The notes beneath the pieces were generated by a model. It saw only the letters and a program-made list of their open reading frames with translations, searched no databases and was not told where the DNA came from. 64,000 nucleotides of DNA from Melitaea cinxia (lineage: Eukaryota > Arthropoda > Insecta > Lepidoptera > Nymphalidae). Made by a program: the position numbers and the translations under genes. How positions within the stretch are numbered: the first letter of the stretch is position 1; every line of letters starts with the position of its first letter. The DNA lies in contig NC_059398.1 of NCBI RefSeq assembly GCF_905220565.1, forward strand, positions 12,049,210 to 12,113,209. Direction: 5' to 3'. Shown here piece after piece: positions 22,635-32,730 of this stretch.

Positions 22635-22949
22635 CCATGTGTGCTAAAAGCTATTCAAAGTCAAAAGTGAAAATTTTCGGTTTTATGAATTTTTCTCCAA
22701 GTTTTATCAAAAATATGGCCAAAAAAATTGTAGATCATAATCTTTATCAGGTACAAAGATGGTGGTAGTATGGTAGTTGTTTCCTAACAAAAAATAAAAA
22801 GAAATAAAAAATATAAAACGAGTTTTGTAGATAATTTTATGATTTACAATTTTTTTCTGGGCCATATTTTTGATAAAATTTATCATTTTCGAGAAAAAAA
22901 AAACCGAACGAAACCTTTGAACTTGAATTACCTTTTTTAGCACTCATGG
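22635..22949. repeat. Foldback element
   Basis: Imperfect inverted repeats of about 105-120 bp: the left arm has GTGCTAAAAG, TTTATCAAAAATATGGCC and AAATTGTAGATCATAA; the right arm repeats these in reverse (TTTTTTAGCACTC, GGCCATATTTTTGATAAAAT, TTTATGATTTACAATTTT). The spacer is about 75 bp. Not coding. Confidence 0.6.
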
Positions 22950-23227
22950 AATCTAAGGAAACTCTTGGCATATAATTTCTACGCTGGGTACCAAGGTCTC
23001 TAACAAAATTCAGTTTTTCGAAGTTTTTGTTCTTTGAAATTCGTTTGTATAAATGCGATGTTGTAAAGAAAACTGTTTTTATTCATACTTTACGATTTTG
23101 AAATTCCTGGATATCTTTTATTTTGTTTATTACATTAATTACATATTTAATTTTTTTAGTGAATATTGTACGATAAAGCTTATAATTATGCACAGTAAGA
23201 GGCAATAAAAAGAGGTAAATAACTTAC

Positions 23228-23369
23228 ATTCCAAACATGTAGAGGAGTCAACCTGCGCGTAGTACGGCTGACATGCACATATGCCTCTCGTGCAGTGTGC
23301 GTTCGTAACACTACACTCGGAATTCGATCTGCAACTTGATCCTAAAGATGATCCTTCAGCCTGCCAGAC
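23228..23369 (-). CDS. LDLa/EB gene exon: first EB-like module
   Basis: 142 bases between ATGTTTCAG and GTAAGTTA, phase 0 in and phase 1 out. Begins VWQAEGSSLGSS, then a module C-RSNSE-C-SVTNAH-C-TRGI-C-A-C with a final cysteine after QPYYAQVDSST. The first residues are neutral and small enough to be the end of a signal peptide and the start of the mature chain, so little coding sequence need lie upstream. Confidence 0.83.
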
Positions 23370-26300
23370 CTGAAACATTGTTAGTTAAATAAAAAAAAAG
23401 TTAATATTCACAGCAATCAATTTACATGAAATAATACACGAGTAAATTATTCTACCCTTATTAAAGATACCTACTCAACTTATATATTACATGTATAATT
23501 GTATATAAAGAGAAAACATTGTATTATGAGATAAACAAAGTTCCTTCTCTATAATTTTATAGCAATAAATCCATAATAGTCTTTGGTTCCTTTTTTGTTA
23601 CAAAAGAATAGATATAGGTTTATGGTTGTTTTTGAGTCTCTTATAGCGCTATAATACAATATTTGGAAACATGCAGAGTCATGTTGATTACTGGTGATAG
23701 AGTATATCTATATCTAGCGTAGTGTATGGCCGAAAGTTTCCCAAATATCACATAAAAGTAACAAATCGTATAGACTAAAGGGCATCGTAAAACTACGAGA
23801 TGAAAGAGGGATGAGATTCCCTCTGTCCTGCGAATGTCTGGTAATAATGAAGCTACATTAATCTCAGAAATTGAGTGAACGCTGGAGACTAAAGATAGGC
23901 CCAACTTTATAGAGGTATATAAAATTAGACAAAAAGAAACCTACGTAAAAATAAATAGGTATTGTGTTAGGGGTTCGCAACATATAACACAAGCACTAAA
24001 TTCTCACTTACGACAAACACCTACACTTATTCAATTTATATGTTACCTATGAACGAGATTTTATAAGTGGTACAGGTTTATAATGCGATTGTTCATTATT
24101 ATTCAGTTTTGCATATTACATCATAGTTTTAAATTGCTGTGACAATCTTAGTTAGTAACGTGTCTCTCTGAATATGAGGATATCCTTCGTGCCTACGCTT
24201 GTGATGTATCCAGTATACGTATAATTATCTTATAGCGAAAATATAGTATGTATATAATGAAGGCAAATTAAATGCAAAAATACTTTGTAAGACTCTATTA
24301 AGTTTTTTTAAGACTAATTAAGTGAAATGTTTGGAATATTATAGACAAATATATAAGCTAACTCCTTCTCTTTAGATGCAGACCCACACTGTATTTTCAC
24401 AAGTTTTGAAATTTTGTAAATAGCGAAATAATAAATAAATAATAATGAATACGTCTGTCTTATCTTTTCTGTTCTCGGTATAAAATACGAGGTAATACGG
24501 GTGATACTATGTCTAAATAACAGCAACGCTGGCTTCTATAAAAATAGAAGGCTCTACAAACCATTGGGACACTTTTTACCCTTTTAATTTTGTTTTCTTC
24601 AGTTCTGGACGACGACTACTAGAGTTATGTAAATCTGTCTTTGCGCTTCGTAGTTGGAAATCACATTATGTTTTTCGCCTATCCCTGGTATTGTTGATCC
24701 ATTAAATTTTTTAAGCCATAACTTTAAGCATTCCTGTATTTAAAAAGCTATATTAATTTAAAACATTAAATTTCTGTAAAAAGAGTAATAACAATAAATA
24801 ACAAGAGATATTTTTATTGCTTTTCAAAAAACCTACGAAATTGGATACTCATATACATAAATAATGCGCTTGGAGTTCCCTCACGACAAAAATTAAATTT
24901 AAAGAGAATCGTTCAGAAACGTATCTATAAGTTATTCAAGCTACGGAATATGAAATTATTCAGAAAGGAAGTAGGGTCGACATGTTACGCTATTTCATAA
25001 TTTACGAGTAACTTGCTTTTGTGAGGCATAAAGTCTTTGATATAAGAATTTGTTACACTTTGAATAAATAAGAGGGTACACTCAGAGTACGTGTACGATA
25101 AAAGAAGCATTACCGTTTTTTGTTTGGAAAATATCTTTCTGAGTTTCTGAGAACATCTAGTTCTTTTTATATGTTGGTTTTGTATATTATCTGAAATTTT
25201 TATCATACAACTCGCTCTCTTACTCAAAAATATTATTATTAACGGTATTATATGCCTACTTATATAAATAGCTCTTTCTGTTACTTTGATTTGCACTGTG
25301 TACCTACACGTGTTAACGACAATGTCATTGGTGGCGGAAAGTAAATCTTTACGCCATCAAGATGTAATATTAGTCACAAAAAGATTTATACAGCTATTTG
25401 ACGCATTACCTACTTATATAATGAAAGGCGTAGAGCCGTAGAAGATACGTTATAGTATGATCAAATGTAATACAATTTTTTTATCGTTTACAAAACTAAT
25501 CAAGTCATTATTTTTTGCGAGCGGAAATCAACACAAATAATTGATAAAAAACACACTTTTTATTAATCTGATAATAAAATTATCTATCGATTATTCTTGC
25601 ACTGTATGCTAATAGTTAAGATTGTTTAAACCAATCCGTCGACCTATTTTGACCAATTTCACAAACCGTAAGGTATTATTAAATTGTACGTAATTAGCCT
25701 AAGAGTGAGATGAAAACTTAGATAAAATGAAAAAGGAATTTTACTATTAATGAACCCATGAGAGCGTAACCAAGTATTATGAATCTCTCGGTCACCTCCC
25801 ATGACTAAGTCCAGGAAAAGGATGTATTAAGTATCAGGATACACTTTCAAAGACAACAAAAACTTTATTACTTACATACTTATATTTCCAAGCAATATCC
25901 TGAACTATCATTATCATGGTAGATCTTTGCAAATTTTCCCTTTTCCATCGTCAACGCGAGGTTAATAAAAAACCTAACATCTCTCGTCATATTTTTCTTA
26001 CAATGCTGTAACATTAAAGTATAACAATATTTGTATATTAACTACTTGCTAAAATCATAATATTATGTTTGATAAAAAAGAAAGCACAAATTTAAAATGT
26101 TGCTTTTGTTTTATTTGTTCCATAAATCACGTCGGAATTACAGACTTTTTAAGTGGTCGCAGTGTTACTACTTTTTTTTTTAAATTCCCATCAAGGCATA
26201 ACATTAATGAGTTAACATATATCTCTATCATATATTATATACTGATTGGTTATTATTATTTACTGCTTGACGTATTTTACTCGTATCATCCGAAACATCA

Positions 26301-26689
26301 ATGGTCATAGAAAAATTTAGCAGTTACATTTATGGTTTTTAATTTCCAAGATCTAAAATTGTTCGATATTTCTTTGCGTGCTAGGAAGTGTAGAAAAACG
26401 TCTTAATGATAATTGTGGAATAAGTAACAGCAACGGGGTTCAGCTCCGGATTAGAGCTTTTAAAAAACACCGATGACACGGTGGTTCCCGCACGATATTT
26501 TCTATTTGAACATTCCAATTTTTCTCCATAAAAGGAGAAAAAGCCACTGTCTTATAGTGGGTCATTTAAGGGCTTTTCCATTATACTTTATTACAGAGGA
26601 CTTGTTCAAAGTTCTGTTTTCTGAATAGACGAATATGAGAGCCACTTGTGCTTTTGCGCAGAATTTGTAGGAATCATATTAATCTATGC

Positions 26690-26870
26690 TAATATTATAA
26701 AACTGAAGAGTTTGTTTGTTTGAACGCGCTAATCTCAGAAATTACTGATCCGATTTGAAAAACTCTTTTAGTGTTGATAGCCCATATATCGAGGAAGGCT
26801 ACAGGCTATACATTATTACACTAAAACCAATAGAAGCGGATTCAACGAGGAAAAAAGTCGCGGGCTGTAT
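26690..26870 (+). mobile_element. Helitron-like fragment
   Basis: TTATAAAACTGAAGAGTTTG, GATCCGATTTGAAAAACTCT and CGAGGAAGGCTACAGGCTAT are dispersed repeat text typical of non-autonomous Helitrons in insects. Neither end is clear. Confidence 0.4.
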
Positions 26871-27114
26871 TAAAAAAATATGCTTAATAAAAACTTATTA
26901 ACAAAAAATTAAACCGCCGAAAAAAGTGAAAAGCAAAAATAATAAACCTGTTTTAATTAACCTTAATAACTAACTACCTTCTTAAAGTAATGAAACTATA
27001 TCTAAGTATATATTTTTGTAAATATTTGAGTTTTTAATTAACTTTAATAACTTAAACTAATGTAAGTATAGATAAGTAATTTTGAGCCGGCGCAAACAAT
27101 CCAACAAGTATAGG

Positions 27115-27340
27115 AGAGTACAGAATGCTACTTTTTTTTTATATGTATAAAAATACCTACTCAAAATCAATAAAAAAAAATATACACACTGCCATATATT
27201 TGACACACACACACACGCTCTTTATACTCTTTTATATACTTTTTTGTTTATTGTTATAGAAGTATAGTTTTTGACAACAGAATATTAATAATGACCAAAC
27301 TTAGAATTTAAATTATTTATGGTCGAATTTCGACTACTAA
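27115..27340. repeat. Dispersed repeat shared with 5020-5200
   Basis: Second copy of the TATTTGACACACACAC / TTATGGTCGAATTTCGAC repeat. Confidence 0.4.
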
Positions 27341-27738
27341 TAATAAATACCTTATAGATAATTACAGAAAAACGTGAATACGTTTATCGTGTTATGGTAC
27401 AATAAGTGTTACTTATTTTAAAGTTTATGTGATTTATCATACACTTAATAAATATATAAAATACCAGATACAATATTCAGCTTAACAAAAACTTAACTGT
27501 ACCTTTATGAGTCTTGAGAAAATCTACGATGCGGCGTCTATTCACACATGACAAGAGAACAGTAAAATGATGTAATAAATAAACCTGCGGTGTAAATTAT
27601 GAACTCGAGGATTGATAGACACAGTTACTTAAAACTATGTACAATACTTTGCTGACATTAACCACTTTGATAGCAACTTGGAAAATTTCTACCACAGATT
27701 TTTTAATGCTACAAATATGAATTTATTATTTTAAGTAG

Positions 27739-27765
27739 GGGAAAGTGGTCACCATTCGTACGCGG
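27739..27765 (+). repeat. Left terminal inverted repeat of pogo-like element
   Basis: GGGGAAAGTGGTCACCATTC and following CGTACGC pair with the inverted right end at 31034-31060; differences at three positions. Confidence 0.85.
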
Positions 27766-28159
27766 GGCACATTCGTACAGTTAGTATAACAGAAAAACTA
27801 AAATGCACACAAACACGCCTTTGCTTGTGTGCATAGACATACCAACCGCCATGTTGCTAGCGGAGTGTCGCACCAGTCACACTACGGTGTATCACTTGAC
27901 AAGACGTAACGTGTTTTCGCGCGCGGTGAGTAAATTTTTTTACCTAAGTTTAGTTCGTAATTATAAGTAGAATTGTTATGTTTTTGACAAAATGGTGATG
28001 TTAGATTAATGTTAATATTGTTAATTTTGAGCTTTAATTGTTATATTTCTCAAACTAAATTAGAATTTGTATAAAGTTGTATTTTAATTTTGTGCAAGGC
28101 ATGGGGTGCATTCGGACAGCAAGACAGAGGGCACATTCGTACGCGTACGAATGCTCCCC
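27765..28159 (+). promoter_or_regulatory. Subterminal iterons, left
   Basis: GGGGCACATTCGTAC at 27765-27779, GGGGTGCATTCGGAC at 28103-28117, GGGCACATTCGTAC at about 28130-28143 and an inverted copy ending in CCCC at about 28159. A 20-nt perfect palindrome CATTCGTACGCGTACGAATG sits at 28134-28153. The inner terminal repeat itself contains CATTCGTAC. These are candidate transposase binding sites. Confidence 0.6.
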
Positions 28160-28344
28160 TTTAGATTTCATTAACCACCAGTACATCAAAATTCGATTTT
28201 TTTATATATAAAATATAGTATTCCCTTTTAAAATTATCGTGCAGACAGCACAATAACATATTTTTCCTTTTATGAATTATTCTACTTCTAACAAAATGAA
28301 ATATTTTTATTAAGTAAACCTTATAATTAAAATTTTTATTGCAG
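27926..28344 (+). other. Candidate 5'UTR intron of the transposase
   Basis: A strong donor (GCGCGGTGAGTAAA, GT at 27926-27927) and a strong acceptor (TTTTTATTGCAG ending at 28344) lie just before the ATG at 28349. Removing it would join a GC-rich leader to the start codon. Confidence 0.5.
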
Positions 28345-28348
28345 AATC

Positions 28349-30487
28349 ATGGTGCGAAAATATAAAAAAAAGGGTACGAGAACTCAAGAAGTGGATGAAG
28401 AGTCCATGAAATTAGCAATTAATGATGTAATACAAGGACGGTTGTCGTATAGAAAAGCCGCGTCAAAATACAACATCAAGACATCAACGTTGGAAAGCAG
28501 AGTCAAGAAATTTAAAGGTGGCTCCAACGCCGATGTACCCTCACGAACTTTTCATTCAAAATTCACGAGTCTACAAGTCTTCTCCTTGGAAGAAGAGGCA
28601 CGCTTAAATGACTACATCATTAATTGCTGCAAAATGCACTATGGGCTAACGATAGTACAAATTCGGAAGCTTGCCTACGAATACGCGAAAGCGTTGAATT
28701 TAAAATATCCAGCGAAATGGGACGAAAATCAAATGGCCGGCTTAGAGTGGATGCGTAAATACAGGGAACGAAACCCCAACCTCAGTCTGCGAAAGCCAGA
28801 AAACACTAGCGCTACTCGATCGTTCGCGTTTAATAAGACTGCAGTCCAAGAGTTCTATAATAATTTGGCTGATGTGTTACAGCGACATAATTTTGCTGCC
28901 AACAGGATATTGAACTTTGACGAGTCCGGCGTGTCTACTGTTTTAGAAACGCCTAAAATTTTGGCTCCCAAATCACAGAAACAAGTAGGACAAATCGTGT
29001 CAGCGGAAAGAGGTGAAATGATAACATTTGGCGCTATTATTTCTGCAAGCGGAAATACTATCCCTCCGCTATTTGTATTTCCACGTGTGCACTATAAAGA
29101 CCATTTTCTTGAAGGTGCGCCAGAAGGAAGCCTCGGAGCTGTTAATAGAAGTGGGTGGATAAATGCTGACATATTTGTTTCAGTATTAAAGCACATTCAG
29201 AAACACACACTGAGCTCTAAAGAGCATCCAATTTTACTGTTATGTGATAATCACGAAAGCCACATCAGCTTACAGGCTATAACATATGCTCGAGATAATG
29301 GCATAATTTTTGTGTCTTTTCCCCCGCACACAAGTCATCGATTGCAACCTTTAGACGTTGGCGTGTTCGGCCCATTCAAGGCAAAGCTAAAAATAGCGTT
29401 CAATAATTGGCATATGTCGAACCCTGGCAAAACAATCAATATTTATAATATTCCTAAACTGGTAAAACTTGCATATTTCGAATCTTTTACCGCAAAAAAT
29501 ATTACAAGTGGATTTGAAAAGCCAGGCATATGGCCGTTCAATGAAATGGCCTTCAGCGATGAAGATTTCGCTCCCATTGACGTGTATACTTCAAATAATT
29601 CAGTAAATGTGCCACCTAATCCGGAAAAAAGTACTGTCACTCTAGAACCACAACCTTCCACCAGCATGCCATCGACTGTTATTAATGAGTCAAATATTCG
29701 TGAGCAGTCGCCTTCTTTGCTTCAAAATCCTCAAGACATTGTTACTGGAACTGGCGAACCTTGCACTTCTGCGACTGAGACACAATCTGAACCAAGTGCT
29801 TATCTTCCCATAACACCAGAAGTCATAAGACCTTATCCTACAGCTGTTAGAAACAGAAAAACCAATAAAGGAAGAAAACGGGGTAAATCTCGCATATATA
29901 CAGATACACCTGAAAAAAATGAACTAGAAGAGAGATATAGACGGAAAGAATTGAAAAAAATAGAACAGGAAAGGAAAGTTAGAGCCAAAGCAGTGAAACG
30001 TAGTTTGAAGGAACTAAATTCAAGACAAAAGAAAAAGAAAGCTAAGAAAATAGAAAGTGATGAAGATTCAGAGGAATCTGAAGGAACACAATTAAGCTTG
30101 CGGGAGAGTTCAACATCTTCAGTTGATTTAGAAACGGACGAAGAGACTGATGATTGTAGTATCAATAATAATTTAAATGTGATACCAGAGAAAATCAAAG
30201 ACAATTGTTATGTTTTGGTAAAGTTTGAAAGAAAGACTTCTGTTGTTTATTACGTAGGAAAAGTTCTCAGTCATTATTCGAGTACAGAGCTGAAAATATC
30301 TTATCTTCGGAAGAAACCAGGATTATCATGGTCATTTTTTTTCCCTGATATAGAAGACATACACACCCTGTATATCCGCGATGTCGCCATGATCCTCCCT
30401 GATCCTGAACCACGAGTGGGCTGTACAGCTAGAATGGCTAGACTTTTCACTTTTGCAGTTAATTTAAATAATTATAATGTGCAATAA
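28349..30487 (+). CDS. pogo/Tigger-like DDE transposase
   Basis: Intact 712-residue frame. Order: basic start and a psq/CENP-B-type helix-turn-helix (about residues 15-55, with YRKAASKYNIKTSTLESRVK); a second DNA-binding helical region (about 75-150); a DDE_1 catalytic core (about 180-370) with the first Asp in LNFDESG, the second in LLLCDNHESH and the third in RLQPLDVGVFGPFK. Then a long disordered stretch (about 410-520), a K/R/E-rich probable coiled coil with basic runs (about 530-575), an acidic serine-rich stretch, and a compact C-terminal domain (about 610-695; CYVLVKFERK, VYYVGKVLSHY, FFFPDIEDI, ILPDPEP). It would cut and paste the host element in the nucleus. The start was chosen by the acceptor just upstream and the conserved basic N-terminus. 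Confidence 0.9.
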   Translation: MVRKYKKKGTRTQEVDEESMKLAINDVIQGRLSYRKAASKYNIKTSTLESRVKKFKGGSNADVPSRTFHSKFTSLQVFSLEEEARLNDYIINCCKMHYGLTIVQIRKLAYEYAKALNLKYPAKWDENQMAGLEWMRKYRERNPNLSLRKPENTSATRSFAFNKTAVQEFYNNLADVLQRHNFAANRILNFDESGVSTVLETPKILAPKSQKQVGQIVSAERGEMITFGAIISASGNTIPPLFVFPRVHYKDHFLEGAPEGSLGAVNRSGWINADIFVSVLKHIQKHTLSSKEHPILLLCDNHESHISLQAITYARDNGIIFVSFPPHTSHRLQPLDVGVFGPFKAKLKIAFNNWHMSNPGKTINIYNIPKLVKLAYFESFTAKNITSGFEKPGIWPFNEMAFSDEDFAPIDVYTSNNSVNVPPNPEKSTVTLEPQPSTSMPSTVINESNIREQSPSLLQNPQDIVTGTGEPCTSATETQSEPSAYLPITPEVIRPYPTAVRNRKTNKGRKRGKSRIYTDTPEKNELEERYRRKELKKIEQERKVRAKAVKRSLKELNSRQKKKKAKKIESDEDSEESEGTQLSLRESSTSSVDLETDEETDDCSINNNLNVIPEKIKDNCYVLVKFERKTSVVYYVGKVLSHYSSTELKISYLRKKPGLSWSFFFPDIEDIHTLYIRDVAMILPDPEPRVGCTARMARLFTFAVNLNNYNVQ

Positions 30488-30732
30488 GTTCCAAAGGAAC
30501 AACCAAATGTATAATTATCTAATTTACGTTTAAATTGTCAAAGACTGTACAACGATCTCATACAAAGTAATTGTTAACATTTCATTTACTCTGATTGTAA
30601 AGCTTAGAAAAGAATTATCAATAAGTAATTTAAGATGATCGATTATCGATCGATTTTATTTTTTGTTATATTTCTAAAGGAAGATTTATCGACTCAAGTC
30701 AAGTCAAATGTTATTAAGTTAGTTTTTTGATA

Positions 30733-30738
30733 AATAAA
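30733..30738 (+). terminator. Candidate poly(A) signal of the transposase
   Basis: AATAAA about 250 nt after the transposase stop, inside the element. Confidence 0.35.
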
Positions 30739-30817
30739 TATTTTTATAATTTAATTAATAAAAATTTAACGACTTTAATAGGCTTTTTAAGTAACCTGTA
30801 TGAATCTACCCCATGGC

Positions 30818-30875
30818 GTACGAAAGTACCCCACCTACTGTACGAACGTACCCCATACGTGGGGTACGTTCGTAC
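30818..30875 (+). promoter_or_regulatory. Subterminal iterons and 16-bp hairpin, right
   Basis: GTACGAAAGTACCCC at 30818-30832, then GTACGAACGTACCCCA and its exact inverse around a TACG loop (30840-30875). The iteron is the same as at the left end, in opposite orientation. Confidence 0.65.
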
Positions 30876-31033
30876 AAATATCTTATCGTAGAAAAATGGC
30901 TTTAACTCTTTAACCTTTTGACATAATAGTTTAGGACTTTTTTGTCACAAACTACAATATATTTCTTACACTTAGGTACATAAACTAGATAAATTTGACA
31001 ATTAATCATAAAGTAAAAAAATAAAAACCAAAA

Positions 31034-31060
31034 AGTGTACGAAGGGTAACCACTTTCCCC
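31034..31060 (-). repeat. Right terminal inverted repeat of pogo-like element
   Basis: Ends GGGTAACCACTTTCCCC, followed by the TA duplication; inverse of the left end. Confidence 0.85.
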
Positions 31061-31062
31061 TA

Positions 31063-32049
31063 CATATCTAATTTTCCTGACAACTGTATGGACCTTATTA
31101 AGCACATATTATACGATCTAATAATAATCATGCAGAAACTAAGATCATGCATCTTCATCAGTTGAATAAGTTATATAGCATTTGTTAAATACTCTGCAGG
31201 TGTTCTTAGTCAAAATTCCGCTCATGAGTTTGCCTAGTGCAGAGTGCTGACCAATTAACATTTAAGAGTCATTCTAGATGAGTATGTTTAAATATTGTTG
31301 TATGCACACAATGTAAGTGACGATCCGAATATATCTCAAAGTGTGTTTTAGTTACTTGCGTTAAGAAATATTATGCTTTGATTAAATAAACCTGTTGCTG
31401 TGTGACCGGAAACTAACATGCGTGCGAACGCCCCGAGGTTTTATAATGAATCAAGCAATATCGTCTCACTCGTTGGCGCCCGTGACTTTTAACAATGGAG
31501 TTTGTTATTGACTGTCAATTTGTAGTAATTGGCGATGTCAATGTTTATGAAAGTACCTATAAATTAGTGTTGATGTAAGCTGTTTGCAAGTAATTTTAAT
31601 TTAGGCATATATTTTTTTATGAAATAAAGGATTTAACTTTGAAATCGAAAAAGGCATTTTAATTATAAATAAAATCAGTTTTTTTTGTTAGGTATGAAGC
31701 AAAAACGGTGCAAACAAATTTATATTAACAATGAGAGGAATTGAATTAATGAATGAATTCGTTTCATCTTAAAATAACAACAAATAAAGATAGCAAGAAA
31801 GACGCTGCTTTGATGTGTAAATCAGATAAATATAATTAAGTTCCTATTAAATAATTCGTAATGCTTCATAAACTTTTAACAACCATTTGTACGGTACAAA
31901 TATAGTTAAACATTTTCCCATCAAACGGATAGAACTGTACGTGGATGTTGTGGTAGTTGCAACGTTGTTGGAATGTCATTAACATAACGCCTGAGGGTTC
32001 ATGCCGTCGATTGTATAAGGTAATAAATACAAAGACAACTCGTACTTAC
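31063..32049. other. AT-rich DNA, nothing recognised
   Basis: Probably the 5' part of the first intron of the LDLa/EB gene. No open frame or repeat end was identified. Confidence 0.4.
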
Positions 32050-32229
32050 AAGACAGTAGGTAAGAATTTTAAGTAATTCACGCAACTTCGACTCGCTTAT
32101 AAAAAGATTGATGAGGCGCGCTTGAATGTGAATAGAAGAAATGACTTTGAGGAATTCGCTTCTGCGGTTTAATTCGTTTATAGCTATCAGTAAGTTAAGA
32201 TTAGATTGTAAAAGTGTGGCGTTGCTCAT
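32050..32229 (-). CDS. Candidate first coding exon of the LDLa/EB gene
   Basis: On the minus strand an ATG at 32227-32229 opens 60 codons that end exactly at a strong donor (CTT then GTAAGTACG) in phase 0, the phase required by the exon at 23228-23369. The junction reads LRELLKILTYCL joined to VWQAEGSS, which resembles a signal peptide with cleavage after the QA. The 45 residues before it (MSNATLLQSNLNLLIAINEL and on) are unusual for a signal peptide, so translation may start elsewhere or the exon may begin at an internal acceptor (TTTTTATAAG at about 32100). A CpG-rich block lies immediately upstream. Confidence 0.4.
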
Positions 32230-32290
32230 GGCTCGTGCGACTTCTATGAGATTGCGATGAATGGTCGTTGACCGCGCACGCGCCCTACGT
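32218..32290 (-). promoter_or_regulatory. GC-rich block B, candidate promoter
   Basis: On the plus strand ATGGTCGTTGACCGCGCACG continuing CGCCCT, a CpG-rich island in AT-rich DNA. A second copy with one difference over 26 bp is at 32781-32806. It sits directly upstream of the candidate first exon read on the minus strand. Confidence 0.4.
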
Positions 32291-32730
32291 TACCATAATT
32301 TAAGCCTAGATGTAGGAATAGCTGATTGTTTATGGGGTAACTTCTTTTTAGGTGAGGAGTGAATAATTTTGTTTTATTTAAAAAATATATCAATTTAATA
32401 TAGTATTAATGCAATTTTTATGATGCGCTTTGTTTTAGTAAGTTAATGCGACAGTATCTAATTTTATACAGGATTAAAACATCCCTTCGTCTCTAATCAC
32501 TATTTACTAATATTCGTTATTAATAAAGAATAATGTACAGTAAATATACAAATTATTAAAATATATTATATATAAGCGTAACAAAGTAATACCTACGTTT
32601 CTTAATAAATTTTATATCAAATTTAAATTTTTAAGAAATACGTAATACGTTATTAAGACAGAGTACCTTAACCTTATTAGTTTATGTAGGTGTCGGTGAC
32701 ACTGAGATTAAGGTACGCATAGAGAAAAGT

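Larger units (their letters stand above)
12600..23227. other. Long intron rich in repeats
   Basis: About 10.6 kb of intron of the LDLa/EB gene. Contents listed separately: SINE fragments, Helitron-like elements, an ACCGACTTCAA element, LINE tail, microsatellite and a foldback. Stretches 13270-14960, 17130-18550 and 20830-22600 show only AT-rich sequence with no coding pattern. Confidence 0.6.
1445..23369 (-). other. Gene model: EB- and LDLa-repeat extracellular protein
   Basis: Nine exons join in order 23228-23369, 12468-12599, 8824-9471, 8536-8738, 8362-8461, 7791-7938, 7048-7173, 6339-6463, 1445-1470. Lengths sum to 1650 bases, exactly 550 codons including the stop, and every intron phase agrees. 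Order of domains in this 549-residue part: EB-like 1 (about 13-45), EB-like 2 (about 54-90), EB-like 3 (about 98-140), linker (about 140-307), EB-like 4 (about 329-360), LDLa 1-4 (about 369-540), short tail. No membrane segment is visible after the LDLa repeats, so secretion is inferred. I do not recognise a named orthologue. The N-terminus is upstream, probably at 32050-32229. Confidence 0.8.
23370..27735. other. AT-rich DNA, probably first intron
   Basis: No supported coding exon. Contains an old repeat text at about 23640-23920, a Helitron-like body at 26690-26870, and the repeat shared with 5020-5200 at 27115-27340. The patch 26400-26600 is somewhat GC-richer but has no open frame of interest. 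Confidence 0.5.
27739..31060 (+). mobile_element. Complete pogo/Tigger-like DNA transposon
   Basis: 3322 bp bounded by inverted repeats starting GGGGAAAGTGGT (left) and ending ACCACTTTCCCC (right); the match extends over about 27 bp with three differences. Both sides are flanked by TA (27737-27738 and 31061-31062), the target duplication of the Tc1/mariner/pogo superfamily. It carries one intact 712-codon transposase frame, a likely 5'UTR intron, and subterminal copies of GGGGYACRTTCGTAC at both ends. Everything needed for an autonomous copy appears present, so it is young or still active. It lies in the probable first intron of the LDLa/EB gene, opposite in orientation. Confidence 0.88.

Noticed and set aside
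23641..23904. 87-codon minus-strand frame
   Set aside because: No domain, no link in phase with neighbouring exons; likely a piece of an old dispersed repeat.
29443..30204. Minus-strand frames within the transposase
   Set aside because: Shadows of the 712-codon transposase; no independent features.
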